From Planctomycetota bacterium (GTDB lineage: Bacteria; Planctomycetota; Planctomycetia; Gemmatales; Gemmataceae), in NCBI GenBank assembly GCA_003669555.1, contig QWOS01000086.1, forward strand, positions 1 through 50,819: a stretch of DNA of 50,819 nt. The letters are read 5' to 3'. The notes under the pieces were generated by a model. It was not told the DNA's origin, did no database searches, and saw nothing but the letters and a program-made list of their open reading frames with translations. The translations under genes were made by a program, and so were the position numbers. Below are positions 9,219-17,684 of the stretch, in pieces (position 1 is the stretch's first letter; every line of letters begins with the position of its first letter).

Positions 9219-11111
9219 TCACTTCACACGAACCGTGATGGAGCTCCCGGACTCCGGCCCCCGATGCACCTGGTGGGTTTGCCGGCTGAAATCCGCCTCG
9301 TTGGCGGAGTAAATATCACAGAATTTCTGGGGGTTGCGATCCACCAGAGGGAACCAGGAGGACTGCACCTGCACCATCAGCCGGTGGCCGGGGCGGAAGG
9401 TGTGATTGATGTCGGGCATGGTAAAACTCACTTTGGTCACCTTGCCTGGCTCAAATGGCTCAGGGCGGGTGAAGCTGTTGCGGAACTTGCCGCGGAATGG
9501 TTCGCCACGAATCAGCATCTGGTAGTTGCCCATCTTCACACCGGCCGGGTTGGGATCGTAATCGGGGTAATCCGCCGGAAAAACATCCACCACCTTCACC
9601 ACCCAGTCGGCATCGGTGCCGGTGGTGCTGACAAACAGATCCACGGTGACAGGGCCCACCACCGTCAGGTCCTGCGTTAGCTCGGGAGTCTGGTAAACCA
9701 GCACATCTGGTCGCCTGGAGGCATGGCGCTGATCGGCTGTCATGTAGTGGTAATCCATCTTCACCGTGGTGTTTTCCATGAAGGGAACCGGCTTGGCTGG
9801 ATCGGAGATATAACTATCCGAACCCGGCGCACCGGCAGACCGGGTTCCCAGGCTGCCCTTGTCGAGGAAAAACAGCTTTTGCTCGCGGCTATCGCGGGGT
9901 GGCCAGGTGTCGTAGCGGCGCCAGATATTGGTGCCGGTCTCAAAAACGGTCGCTTCTGCCAGGTTGTCCTGGCCTTTGCCTTTCAGGTGGAACTCAAAGA
10001 ATGGCAGCTCGATCTTCTCGCGGAAGTACTCGGCGGTTTTCGAATTGAAACGGGCATTCCCCAGGCCATCGCCAGCACCACGGGACCAGCCGCCATGATC
10101 CCACGGGCCCATGACCAGGCGGTTATTCCCTCCCGGGCTGAGTTTTTCGGTGGCTTTGTAGCAGGCCAGGGGGCCGTAGAGATTTTCCGCGTCGAAAAAG
10201 CCCCCCACATTCAGCACGGCGGGCTTGATATTCTTCAGGTGGGGCGCCAGATTCATCGCCTGCCAGAATTCGTCGTAGGTACCATGCTTCATCATTTCGT
10301 TCCAGAAGCTGATGGTTCCTTTCAGGTACTTCTTGTCGGCGTTGGCCAGGGGCCCCATGTCGAGGAAGAACTGGTAGCCGTCGGGGGTCTGGTGATCGAA
10401 AGGCACCCGGCCAAAAGTGCGGGAGATTTCGGTGCGTTCCTTACCAAAGCCAGACATGAAATTGAAAGCGTGGGCTAAAAACAGGCATCCGTTATGGTGG
10501 AAATCGTCCCCAATGAACCAGTCAATGACCGGCGCCTGCGGGCTGGAGGCTTTCAGGGCGGGGTGGGCGTCAATCATGCCGGCGGCGGAATTGAAGCCGG
10601 GATAGGAAATACCACCCTGGCCCACACGGCCATTGTGGCCGGGGATTTTTTTCAGCAGGAACTCGATGGTGTCGTAAGTGTCGGTACTTTCATCAAAGTC
10701 GGTTGGCCCCTTGTTGGGTTTATGGGGGCGGACATTCAGGAAAGTGCCTTCGGACATCCAGCGGCCGCGGACATCCTGGTAGACAAAGATATAGCCCGAT
10801 TTCTGGAAAAGGTCGGATGGCCCAAGCTTTTCGCGATAGTTGTCAACGCCATAAGGTGAAACGCTGTACGGGGTGCGGTTGAGCAGGAAAGGATAGGTTT
10901 GGGTCTCGTCCTTGGGCACATAGACAGCGGTGAACAATTTCTTGCCATCCCGCATCGGGATCTGGAATTCGTGCTTGGTGTAGTTGGCCCGGACTGTTTC
11001 CATGGAAGCCCGGGCTGTGTCAGCCGGGGTTGGCGGGGTCTGCCCCCGAACCAGGGTGCTTGTGCCCAGGGAAACCAATACCAGCAGTTGTAGCCGAACA
11101 GATCCATCCAT
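9219..11111 (-). CDS. CocE/NonD family alpha/beta hydrolase (X-Pro peptidase S15-like), secreted
   Basis: A 630-residue secreted hydrolase. Residues 1-24 form a signal peptide ending VRG-Q. The alpha/beta hydrolase domain begins with FQIPMRDGKKLFTAVYVPKD, has the nucleophile Ser169 in GGISYPG, and the likely catalytic His in MGPWDHGG. The C-terminal beta domain (X-Pro dipeptidyl-peptidase C-terminal type, from about residue 490) starts around LTVVGPVTVDLFVSTTGTDADW. Family members act on esters, amides or peptides; the substrate cannot be told from sequence. The stop abuts the GTG of the LD-carboxypeptidase gene, so the pair is probably one transcript, and a role in peptide or peptidoglycan turnover is a possible reading. 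Confidence 0.85.
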   Translation of the reverse strand: MDGSVRLQLLVLVSLGTSTLVRGQTPPTPADTARASMETVRANYTKHEFQIPMRDGKKLFTAVYVPKDETQTYPFLLNRTPYSVSPYGVDNYREKLGPSDLFQKSGYIFVYQDVRGRWMSEGTFLNVRPHKPNKGPTDFDESTDTYDTIEFLLKKIPGHNGRVGQGGISYPGFNSAAGMIDAHPALKASSPQAPVIDWFIGDDFHHNGCLFLAHAFNFMSGFGKERTEISRTFGRVPFDHQTPDGYQFFLDMGPLANADKKYLKGTISFWNEMMKHGTYDEFWQAMNLAPHLKNIKPAVLNVGGFFDAENLYGPLACYKATEKLSPGGNNRLVMGPWDHGGWSRGAGDGLGNARFNSKTAEYFREKIELPFFEFHLKGKGQDNLAEATVFETGTNIWRRYDTWPPRDSREQKLFFLDKGSLGTRSAGAPGSDSYISDPAKPVPFMENTTVKMDYHYMTADQRHASRRPDVLVYQTPELTQDLTVVGPVTVDLFVSTTGTDADWVVKVVDVFPADYPDYDPNPAGVKMGNYQMLIRGEPFRGKFRNSFTRPEPFEPGKVTKVSFTMPDINHTFRPGHRLMVQVQSSWFPLVDRNPQKFCDIYSANEADFSRQTHQVHRGPESGSSITVRVK

Positions 11112-11243
11112 GCCTTGCCCCTCGCCGTGCCAGCCGTCCCGGGTACCTTCAAGCAGGTATACGATACCATGGCGGGATAACCGCTACGCTAGGTAAAGAC
11201 AAAATCCACATGAGGCGGCGGCTCGCTCCCGGGGACAACTTCC

Positions 11244-12506
11244 ATGAAGCGGGCTCTCCTGATCGGTATGGGCAGTGCCGGGGATGTCTTTCCCTTCATT
11301 TCACTGGGTCGGGCCCTGAAGCAGCGAGGCTGGGGGGTGGACCTGATGGCCAACCCTGCCTACCTGGCTGAGGTGGAACGGGCCGGGTTGGAATTTATTC
11401 CTCTTGGCACACTCGAGCACCACGAACGCATCACCCGGGACCCCAACTTATGGCATCCGAGCCGGGGCACGCGGACCATTCTGGCCGACTACCAGGCCAT
11501 CGGGCTGGTCCGCCGGCAGCGGGATCATTGCCTGGCCTTTGCGGCTGGTGCAGGCAAACGCGTGGTGGTGGCCTCCTCACTCGGTTTTGGGGCCCGGGTG
11601 GCTCGGGAGCAAGCCCGGTTCCCCTTGGTGACCGCCCACCTGGCCCCCATTGTTTTGCGGTGTCTGAAAAAACCTCCCCGCTTGCCCGGAGGCTGGTTAC
11701 CCAATACCCTGATTCGCCTGGCCCCCACCCTGACCTATCGCCTGGTGGACAGGGTGGTTGACAGGTTGCTGGCACCGGCACTGGAACCGTTACGGTGTGA
11801 AAGTGGCTTGCCACCGCAGCGTCGGTACCTGGCTGGATGGTGGAACTCGCCCGATGGGGTGATGCTGGCTTACCCCGACTGGCTGGGGGAATCGCCCACT
11901 CTGCCCGCCCAGGCCCGCCATGTGGGTTTTTTGCAGCATGACGACACCCAGTCCAGCCAGGACCTGGCCCCTTTGTGGCGTTTTGTGGAAGGGGGCTCAT
12001 CTCCGGTTGTGGTCACCTTTGGCTCGGCCATGCGCCATGCCCGCTGGCTGCTGGAGCGGGTGGTGCGGGCCACGGGAAAGCTGGGCCGGCGGCTGGTGAT
12101 TTTGTCGCGGGATAACGGCCAGGTGCCTCTCTCCCTCCCCCCGCACGCTTTTCATGCCAACTGGGCTCCCATGGCAGAGTTGCTACCCCGCGCCACCTTG
12201 CTGATCCACCATGGAGGGGCAGGGACTCTGGGGCGGGCCCTGGAAGCGGGGGTTCCCCAATTGGTGCTACCCTTCGCGCACGACCAAACCGACAACGCCG
12301 GGCGGGTGGAGGCACTGGGAGCGGGAGCCTGGATTTCTGCCCGCTGGACAACCCAAAACCGCCTCGAGCAGGCCCTGAGGCAGGTACTTGGCAACCCCGC
12401 TTTTCAGGCTCAATGCCGTAGTCTGGCGGGTCGCATCGACAGCCGGGCCGCACTGGAAATGGCCTGTGATTGGCTGGAAACGGTGCAGGCCAGGCCAGCC
12501 GACTGA
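11244..12506 (+). CDS. GT1-type glycosyltransferase (UGT/MGT-like)
   Basis: A 420-residue glycosyltransferase of GT-B fold. The N-terminus GMGSAGDVFPFISLGRAL matches the acceptor-side start of bacterial UDP-glycosyltransferases such as RhlB/MGT. Around residues 320-352, HHGGAGTLGRALEAGVPQLV followed by PFAHDQTDNA is the nucleotide-sugar binding signature. No signal peptide or membrane segment is clear, so it is cytoplasmic or membrane-peripheral. The acceptor is unknown; a lipid or secondary metabolite is usual for the family. A GGGGA ribosome site precedes the ATG. The rsmD-like gene follows after about 80 bases, which contain a short AACCGGG/CCCGGTT hairpin. Confidence 0.85.
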   Translation: MKRALLIGMGSAGDVFPFISLGRALKQRGWGVDLMANPAYLAEVERAGLEFIPLGTLEHHERITRDPNLWHPSRGTRTILADYQAIGLVRRQRDHCLAFAAGAGKRVVVASSLGFGARVAREQARFPLVTAHLAPIVLRCLKKPPRLPGGWLPNTLIRLAPTLTYRLVDRVVDRLLAPALEPLRCESGLPPQRRYLAGWWNSPDGVMLAYPDWLGESPTLPAQARHVGFLQHDDTQSSQDLAPLWRFVEGGSSPVVVTFGSAMRHARWLLERVVRATGKLGRRLVILSRDNGQVPLSLPPHAFHANWAPMAELLPRATLLIHHGGAGTLGRALEAGVPQLVLPFAHDQTDNAGRVEALGAGAWISARWTTQNRLEQALRQVLGNPAFQAQCRSLAGRIDSRAALEMACDWLETVQARPAD

Positions 12507-12586
12507 ACCGGGAGAAATCAGGCCCCGGTTGCCAGGCTCCGGCCTGCTATATTGAATCAGGCACGGATCGTGTTGAGGAGACTGGG

Positions 12587-13342
12587 ATGGCAGATATGGC
12601 AGGCAGGCCTGGAAAACCCGAGAGATCGGGGAGGCCGGGAAAAATAGACAAGCCCGGCGACAACAGCGTTCGCATCATTGCTGGAGAGCTGAGGGGCCGG
12701 CGGGTGGACTGCATGGTGAATGAGTCGTTGCGACCCACCCCGCAGCGCACCCGCGAGGCGCTTTTCTCTATCCTGGGAGGCGACCTGAAGGGCGAGTTTT
12801 TTGTCGATGTGTTCGCCGGCACAGGTGTGGTGGGCATGGAGGCGTTGAGCCGTCATGCGGACCGCTGCTGGTTCATCGAAAAAGACCCGCGCCTGGCGGT
12901 GGCTCTGGAAAAGCAGCTCAAGGTTTTCCGCATCGCTGACCGCTCTGTGGTCAGCCGGCTCGATGCCTACCGCTGGGCCGAGAGCTGGCAGCCCTCACCC
13001 GGGAACTGGACGGTTTTCCTGAGCCCTCCCTTCCCTGACCTTACTGCCCGTAGCGAGGCGATGCTGGCGATGCTGGCCTCCTTGCAGGAAATCCTGCCCC
13101 CCGGTGGTGTGCTGATCCTGCAAGCCGAGGAGTGCCCGTTGCTGGAGCAGCTTCCCCGGCAGGAGGAATGGCGTCGCCGCAAGTACGGTCGTAACCTGCT
13201 TTGGTTTTGGCACCATGTCGCCGAAGGCGATGAATCCTCCGGGTCTGAAGACGGCGATGGTGACGAAGACGACGAAGACGAAGCGGATGATACCGAGGAT
13301 GAAGGCGCAGGCGAGGATGGGCAGGTGGGTAGAAATAACTGA
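12587..13342 (+). CDS. rsmD: RsmD-like 16S rRNA guanine-N2 methyltransferase with acidic tail
   Basis: RsmD methylates G966 (E. coli numbering) of 16S rRNA. Family signs are VRIIAGELRGRRV at 28-40, RPTPQRTREALFSIL at 49-63 and the SAM-binding motif VDVFAGTGVVGMEAL at 73-87. The catalytic motif, normally DPPF or DPPY, reads SPPF at 146-149, so the first acidic residue is replaced by Ser. The protein is 251 residues, longer than the usual 180-200, because of an N-terminal basic/proline extension and a C-terminal tail of about 35 mostly Asp/Glu residues. The ATG at 12587 has GAGGAG seven bases upstream; an earlier ATG at 12470 overlaps the glycosyltransferase and is unlikely. Confidence 0.8.
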   Translation: MADMAGRPGKPERSGRPGKIDKPGDNSVRIIAGELRGRRVDCMVNESLRPTPQRTREALFSILGGDLKGEFFVDVFAGTGVVGMEALSRHADRCWFIEKDPRLAVALEKQLKVFRIADRSVVSRLDAYRWAESWQPSPGNWTVFLSPPFPDLTARSEAMLAMLASLQEILPPGGVLILQAEECPLLEQLPRQEEWRRRKYGRNLLWFWHHVAEGDESSGSEDGDGDEDDEDEADDTEDEGAGEDGQVGRNN

Positions 13343-13369
13343 TTCCCCAAGCGAAACAGAGGTCAGGTC

Positions 13370-13966
13370 ATGGTGGAATATCCCGGCTTACCAGGCTATC
13401 GGGGCAAGGTCTTGTTGCCCATTGGCGATGGCACCGAGGTGATGGACACCCTGTACCCGCTCTTTCGCTTGCGGGAGGAGGGTTTTGAAGTGGTGGTTGC
13501 CGGTCCCAAGGCTCGCCTGTACCACGGTGTACTCCACGAAATTCCCCCGGAACCAGGTGTCCCCTGGGATATCACCCGGGAGCAACCCGCCTACCATGTG
13601 CGGGCCACCATTGCCTTTGCCGAGGTGAAGCCTGAGGAATATGCGGGCCTGTTTCTTTCTGGTGGCAGGGCTCCGGAATACCTGCGCTACGATTCTCATC
13701 TTCTGGCTGTTACCCGTCATTTTTTTGAGACCGCCAAGCCGGTGGCGATGGTTTGCCACGGCGTGGAGATTGCCGCCGCTGCTGGTTGCCTGAAGGGCCG
13801 CACCGGTACCACCGTTGCCAAGTGCGCTCTCGATATCACCGCCTTTGGCGGCTCCTATGTCGATGCCCCGGTGGTGGTGGATGGCAATCTGGTCAGCGCG
13901 CGCACCTGGCACGACAACGCCAGCCTCATGCCACCGTTCATCAGGCTTCTGAAGAATGCAAGATAA
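13370..13966 (+). CDS. DJ-1/PfpI family protein
   Basis: A 198-residue DJ-1/PfpI class glutamine amidotransferase-like protein. The nucleophile elbow is AMVCHGVEIAAAAG, giving Cys129 followed by His130, the arrangement seen in PfpI-type proteins. An acidic residue near position 23 (GDGTEVMD) is in place to form the Glu-Cys pair. FLSGGRAPEYLRYD is also typical of the family. Possible roles are deglycase/glyoxalase-like repair, protease or stress protection; sequence does not decide. No signal peptide is present. It lies 27 bases after the RsmD-like gene with a ribosome site (AGAGG) in between, so co-transcription is likely. Confidence 0.85.
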   Translation: MVEYPGLPGYRGKVLLPIGDGTEVMDTLYPLFRLREEGFEVVVAGPKARLYHGVLHEIPPEPGVPWDITREQPAYHVRATIAFAEVKPEEYAGLFLSGGRAPEYLRYDSHLLAVTRHFFETAKPVAMVCHGVEIAAAAGCLKGRTGTTVAKCALDITAFGGSYVDAPVVVDGNLVSARTWHDNASLMPPFIRLLKNAR

Positions 13967-14002
13967 TACAGCACAACTCCAAATGGTGAATGGCTATGAT
14001 TC

Positions 14003-14036
14003 CACACAATCCAGGATGGTTTTTGTGGATAGTGTG
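14003..14036. promoter_or_regulatory. inverted repeat upstream of the redoxin-fusion gene
   Basis: CACACAATCC (14003-14012) and GGATAGTGTG (14027-14036) form a dyad with nine of ten matching pairs around a 14-base centre. It ends 26 bases before the start codon. It could be an operator or a leader hairpin; no T-run follows, so it is not an obvious terminator for the gene before it. Confidence 0.35.
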
Positions 14037-14062
14037 AAAATTCATCATGGGCGGAGAGATCG

Positions 14063-16051
14063 ATGCGTATTAAAATGATGGTTTTGCTGGCCAGCCTGGT
14101 TTCAGGCTTTGGGGTGATGTGCGCCGGCCCGGTGGTCGCTCAGGATACGATCCGGGACGAAGATGAAGACCTCGCCTTGCTGCTGCGTTTGGGCAAGGTG
14201 ATGCCACCCGTTGAAATGGTGGATACGAAAGGAGGCGTAAAAAACCTTGCCATATTACCCCACGCCAAGGCTGTGGTGGTTACTTTTCTTGATTTCAAGT
14301 GTCCCATCTCCAACCGCTATGTGGCGGTTCTCAACGATCTTGCCGAGCGGTATCGTGCCAAAGGGGTGGTGTTCGCTGCGGTTGTATGCGATGTGGAAAG
14401 CCCGGCGGAACTGGATCGCCATGTCCGTGAATTCCGCGCAGGTTTCCAGATTTTTTATGACCCCAAACACCTTGTTTCCAGTCATTTTCTGGCCAGTATC
14501 ACGCCGCAAACCTTTTTGATCGATCAAAACCAGGTGCTGCGATATCTGGGGGCGATTGATGACCAGTATCTCGACCGCACCACCCGCCTGAAAGAGGTAA
14601 AATCTCCCCATTTAACAGAGGCAATCGACCAGTTGCTGGCTGGAAAGGAGGTGACCGTCAAGCACACCGACGCGATTGGTTGCCCGATCACGCGGGTGAA
14701 AAAGCCCTTCAAGGAAAAGGGAGTCATCACTTTTCACCGTGATGTGGAACCATTGTTGCAGAAGCACTGCCAACGCTGCCACCGGCCCAATGATGTCGCC
14801 CCGTTCCAGTTGTTGACCTATGAGGATGCCCTGAACTGGGCCAGCGACATCAAGGATTATGTCACCAGCCGGAAAATGCCCCCCTGGCCCATCACGGGAG
14901 GATTGCCCCTGCAGGATAATATCAGCCTTAATGCGGGGCAAATAGCCACTTTGGCGAATTGGGTGGATGAGGGTTGCCCCAAAGGTGATCCAGCCGACGC
15001 GCCCAAACCAGTGAATTTTCATTCGTCTGATGCATGGGATGACCAGCTCCCACCCGATTTTGTCTTCCAGTTGCCCAAGCCCTTCCACCTGGGCGCCAAG
15101 GGGGAAGATCATTATCGCACCGTGGTTTTTCCGGTAAAAAACGCTGAAGAACTGTATGTGCGAAAAACCCAGTTCATTCCGGGAAACAAGAGGATCGTCC
15201 ACCATAGTCTGGTTTTTTACGATGGTACGGGCAAAGCTCTTGATTATCAGGAAAAAGTGAAGGGTGCAAAGGATAGAAAACCCGGGAACGACGATTATGG
15301 TCCGGGTTATGAGTCTGGTCTGGGCCTGGGTTTCACACCTGATCCGAAACCGGAAAAAAATCCGGACAACCCCGGAGGAAGCCTGAGCCGGTGGGTCCCC
15401 GGCATCGTCTCGCAGGAAAACCCCACGGGTGCCTGCCAGGTTTTGCCACCCAATGCGTCTTTGTTATTGCAGTTTCATTACCACCGCACCGGCAAGGAGG
15501 AAGTGGATAGCGATAGCAGACTGGCTGTTTGGGTGTCTCGGCGCAAGCCCGAGAAATATGTGGCCGAGTACCTGGTCGACAGTTCCTTCCGGATCATCCC
15601 CAAGGGGGCATCCCAGTTCAGGTCAATCGGCTCCAGGACCATTCCCGCGGATTCTGAGCTATGGACGATCAGCCCGCATATGCACATGCTGGGCAAGGAA
15701 ATGAAACTCTGGCATCAGGCCAAAGATTCGGAAGAGCGGGTTTTACTTCTGGCATTGGACAACTGGGATTTCAATTGGCAGTCGATTTACAAACTACGAA
15801 AACCCCATTTCATGGGGCGAGGGTCGGTTCTGCATCTTGAGGCGGTTTTTGATAATTCACCCGGCAATACCGCCAACCCATTCACGCCGCCGCAGAGGGT
15901 ATTTTTGGGTGAAAATGCAACCGATGAGATGGCTTATGCGGCTGTGGGAACCACTCGCGCCGAAAAGCCTCGGGAAAGAAGTGATTACCTGAAGTTTTTT
16001 GAAAAATTAGCCAACAATGATGCTTTGATCAAGCAGATTGGGGGTAGGTGA
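14063..16051 (+). CDS. Redoxin / cytochrome c / copper monooxygenase-like fusion protein
   Basis: A 662-residue secreted protein (signal peptide 1-26) with three parts. Residues 45-195 are a thioredoxin-fold redoxin with VTFLDFKCPISNRY; there is one Cys (C80) in the CP position and no CxxC. Residues 220-310 are a cytochrome-like domain with heme motif CQRCH (C235, C238, H239). Residues 340-630 resemble the copper type II ascorbate-dependent monooxygenase (PHM) fold, with VHHSLVF and the copper ligand motif HMHMLGKEM near 538. The architecture recurs in planctomycetes and related bacteria; it suggests an extracytoplasmic redox enzyme, but no substrate is known. GGAGAG lies before the ATG. Confidence 0.8.
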   Translation: MRIKMMVLLASLVSGFGVMCAGPVVAQDTIRDEDEDLALLLRLGKVMPPVEMVDTKGGVKNLAILPHAKAVVVTFLDFKCPISNRYVAVLNDLAERYRAKGVVFAAVVCDVESPAELDRHVREFRAGFQIFYDPKHLVSSHFLASITPQTFLIDQNQVLRYLGAIDDQYLDRTTRLKEVKSPHLTEAIDQLLAGKEVTVKHTDAIGCPITRVKKPFKEKGVITFHRDVEPLLQKHCQRCHRPNDVAPFQLLTYEDALNWASDIKDYVTSRKMPPWPITGGLPLQDNISLNAGQIATLANWVDEGCPKGDPADAPKPVNFHSSDAWDDQLPPDFVFQLPKPFHLGAKGEDHYRTVVFPVKNAEELYVRKTQFIPGNKRIVHHSLVFYDGTGKALDYQEKVKGAKDRKPGNDDYGPGYESGLGLGFTPDPKPEKNPDNPGGSLSRWVPGIVSQENPTGACQVLPPNASLLLQFHYHRTGKEEVDSDSRLAVWVSRRKPEKYVAEYLVDSSFRIIPKGASQFRSIGSRTIPADSELWTISPHMHMLGKEMKLWHQAKDSEERVLLLALDNWDFNWQSIYKLRKPHFMGRGSVLHLEAVFDNSPGNTANPFTPPQRVFLGENATDEMAYAAVGTTRAEKPRERSDYLKFFEKLANNDALIKQIGGR

Positions 16052-16263
16052 GAGATTGATGGTATCGGGTTTGAGCGGAGTCTTTGCAGACCAGGCCAGA
16101 TCAGAACGATGCAGGATTCCACCCGCCGGGCGGATCCTGTCGGAGTTTGAGCATCCCCGTAAATCCCGGGCCACCTCCGAGCTGAGACATCCGGGAAACA
16201 AGTGGCAAGCATGATGGAAGCCGGGCATTGCCTTTCCCGGATTCCAGGGCGGGTTGAATTCGC

Positions 16264-16710
16264 TTACGGTTTGCGCACGCACAGCACCGGGCAGGGTGAG
16301 CGCCTGAGAAGATTTTCAGCCACACTGCCCAACAGCAGGTGGGTGAGTCCGGTCCGGCCATGAGTACCCATAACCAGCAGGTCGGCCTGGCCGTCGCGGG
16401 CGGCCCGAAGAATCTCCTCCAACGGATCACCCACCACCAAAAGGGGGCGTACCTTCAGGCCATGGGCCCGCAGTTCATCGGCCTGATGCTCCAGGTCAGC
16501 GCGACCCTTTACCTCGTACGACTCGTCCAGGCTCAGCAGGCTGGGGGTGATCAGGGGCATGCCTGGCGAGGACAGGGTGGCCGGCATGATGACATGCACC
16601 AGGTCCAGGTCCGCTCCGAAACGCTGCGCCATCAGCGAAGCGTAATTCACGGAGCGGCTGGACCACTCGGAGAAATCAATGGCCACAAGTATTTTGCGGA
16701 TTTCCAACAT
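16264..16710 (-). CDS. Universal stress protein, ATP-binding UspA type
   Basis: A 148-residue single-domain Usp. It opens with RKILVAIDFSEWS and ends with the ATP-binding signature G-x2-G-x9-G-S, read as GTHGRTGLTHLLLGS, followed by PCPVLCVRKP. The complete signature indicates the ATP-binding subclass rather than the UspA subclass lacking nucleotide. GGGAG lies about seven bases before the ATG. It follows the aminotransferase gene on the same strand after 37 bases, so they are probably co-transcribed. The exact stress role cannot be read from sequence. Confidence 0.9.
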   Translation of the reverse strand: MLEIRKILVAIDFSEWSSRSVNYASLMAQRFGADLDLVHVIMPATLSSPGMPLITPSLLSLDESYEVKGRADLEHQADELRAHGLKVRPLLVVGDPLEEILRAARDGQADLLVMGTHGRTGLTHLLLGSVAENLLRRSPCPVLCVRKP

Positions 16711-16747
16711 GATTTTTCTCCCGCCAAAATCAGGCTTTGCCTGAGGA

Positions 16748-17623
16748 TCAGGAACGGACCAACTGATGGTAGGCTTCGCGCAGCCGGCAAGTCACCGGGC
16801 CAGGCTTGCCATTGCCAATAGTCCGGGCATCGACACGGGTGACAGGAATAATTTCCGCGCCGGTGCCGGTGAGGAACATCTCGTCGGCGGAAAAAAGGTC
16901 ATGACGGGTAAGCACTTCTTCGCGTATTTCGATAGCGTTCCTGGCGGCCAGCTCAAGGACCGCACGGCGGGTGATACCGTCGAGGATACCCGAATGACGC
17001 GGTGGTGTGGCCAGCACGCCACCCTTGACGATGAAGAGGTTGTCGGCGGTGCATTCCGCCACATGCCCCAGGTGGTTGAGCATTACCGCTTCGGGCACTC
17101 CCGCCCGGTTGGCTTCCATCTTGGCGAGGATATTGTTGAGGTAGTTGAGCGACTTCACCCGGGGATCGAGTGCGTTGGGATGGTTGCGGATAGTGGAGGC
17201 GGTGACGATATCCATGCCGCGCTCATACATTTCGGCGTCATAAAGCTTGATGGCATCGACAATGATGATGATCGTGGGGTGCGGACAGGACCGGGGATCA
17301 AGACCCAGATTCCCCTCGCCCCGGCTTACCACCATGCGGATATAGCCATTTTCCATGCCAGAGGCGGTCAGGCAGGCCAGCGTATCAGCTTCCAGCTGGG
17401 CTCGGGTCTGCGGGATTTCCAGGCAGATGTAACGGGCGCTGTCAAACAGCCGGTCGAGATGTTCGGTCAGCCGGAAAATTTTGCGGTTATAGAACCGCAA
17501 ACCTTCGAAGATACCATCACCGTAAAGAAAACCATGATCATAAACGCTAACGACAGCGTGCTGGCGATCCACCAGTCGCCCGTTGAGATAGATGGCCGCC
17601 ACTCGGGGGAACTCCACAATCAA
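16748..17623 (-). CDS. ilvE: Branched-chain amino acid aminotransferase (class IV)
   Basis: A PLP-dependent fold-type IV aminotransferase of 291 residues, the normal length. IYLNGRLVDRQHAVVSVYDHGFLYGDGIFEGLRFY at 11-45 (described here by its ends) is the family opening. The Schiff-base lysine is Lys157 in RVKSLNYLNN, and GHVAECTADNLFIV carries the conserved Glu that contacts the PLP ring nitrogen. SVYDHGFLYGDGIFEG strongly favours IlvE over D-amino acid transaminase or ADC lyase, though those relatives cannot be fully excluded. It interconverts branched-chain 2-oxo acids and Val/Leu/Ile with glutamate in the cytoplasm. Confidence 0.85.
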   Translation of the reverse strand: MIVEFPRVAAIYLNGRLVDRQHAVVSVYDHGFLYGDGIFEGLRFYNRKIFRLTEHLDRLFDSARYICLEIPQTRAQLEADTLACLTASGMENGYIRMVVSRGEGNLGLDPRSCPHPTIIIIVDAIKLYDAEMYERGMDIVTASTIRNHPNALDPRVKSLNYLNNILAKMEANRAGVPEAVMLNHLGHVAECTADNLFIVKGGVLATPPRHSGILDGITRRAVLELAARNAIEIREEVLTRHDLFSADEMFLTGTGAEIIPVTRVDARTIGNGKPGPVTCRLREAYHQLVRS

Positions 17624-17684
17624 CAGCCGCAGCTGCCGGAACTAGGTTAACATTCTGAAACGCCAGATGTCACAAAAACCCACT

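Noticed and set aside
16216-16245. Hairpin between the redoxin fusion and usp genes as a terminator
   Set aside because: Ten-pair stem with one mismatch but no T-run on either strand, so not called.
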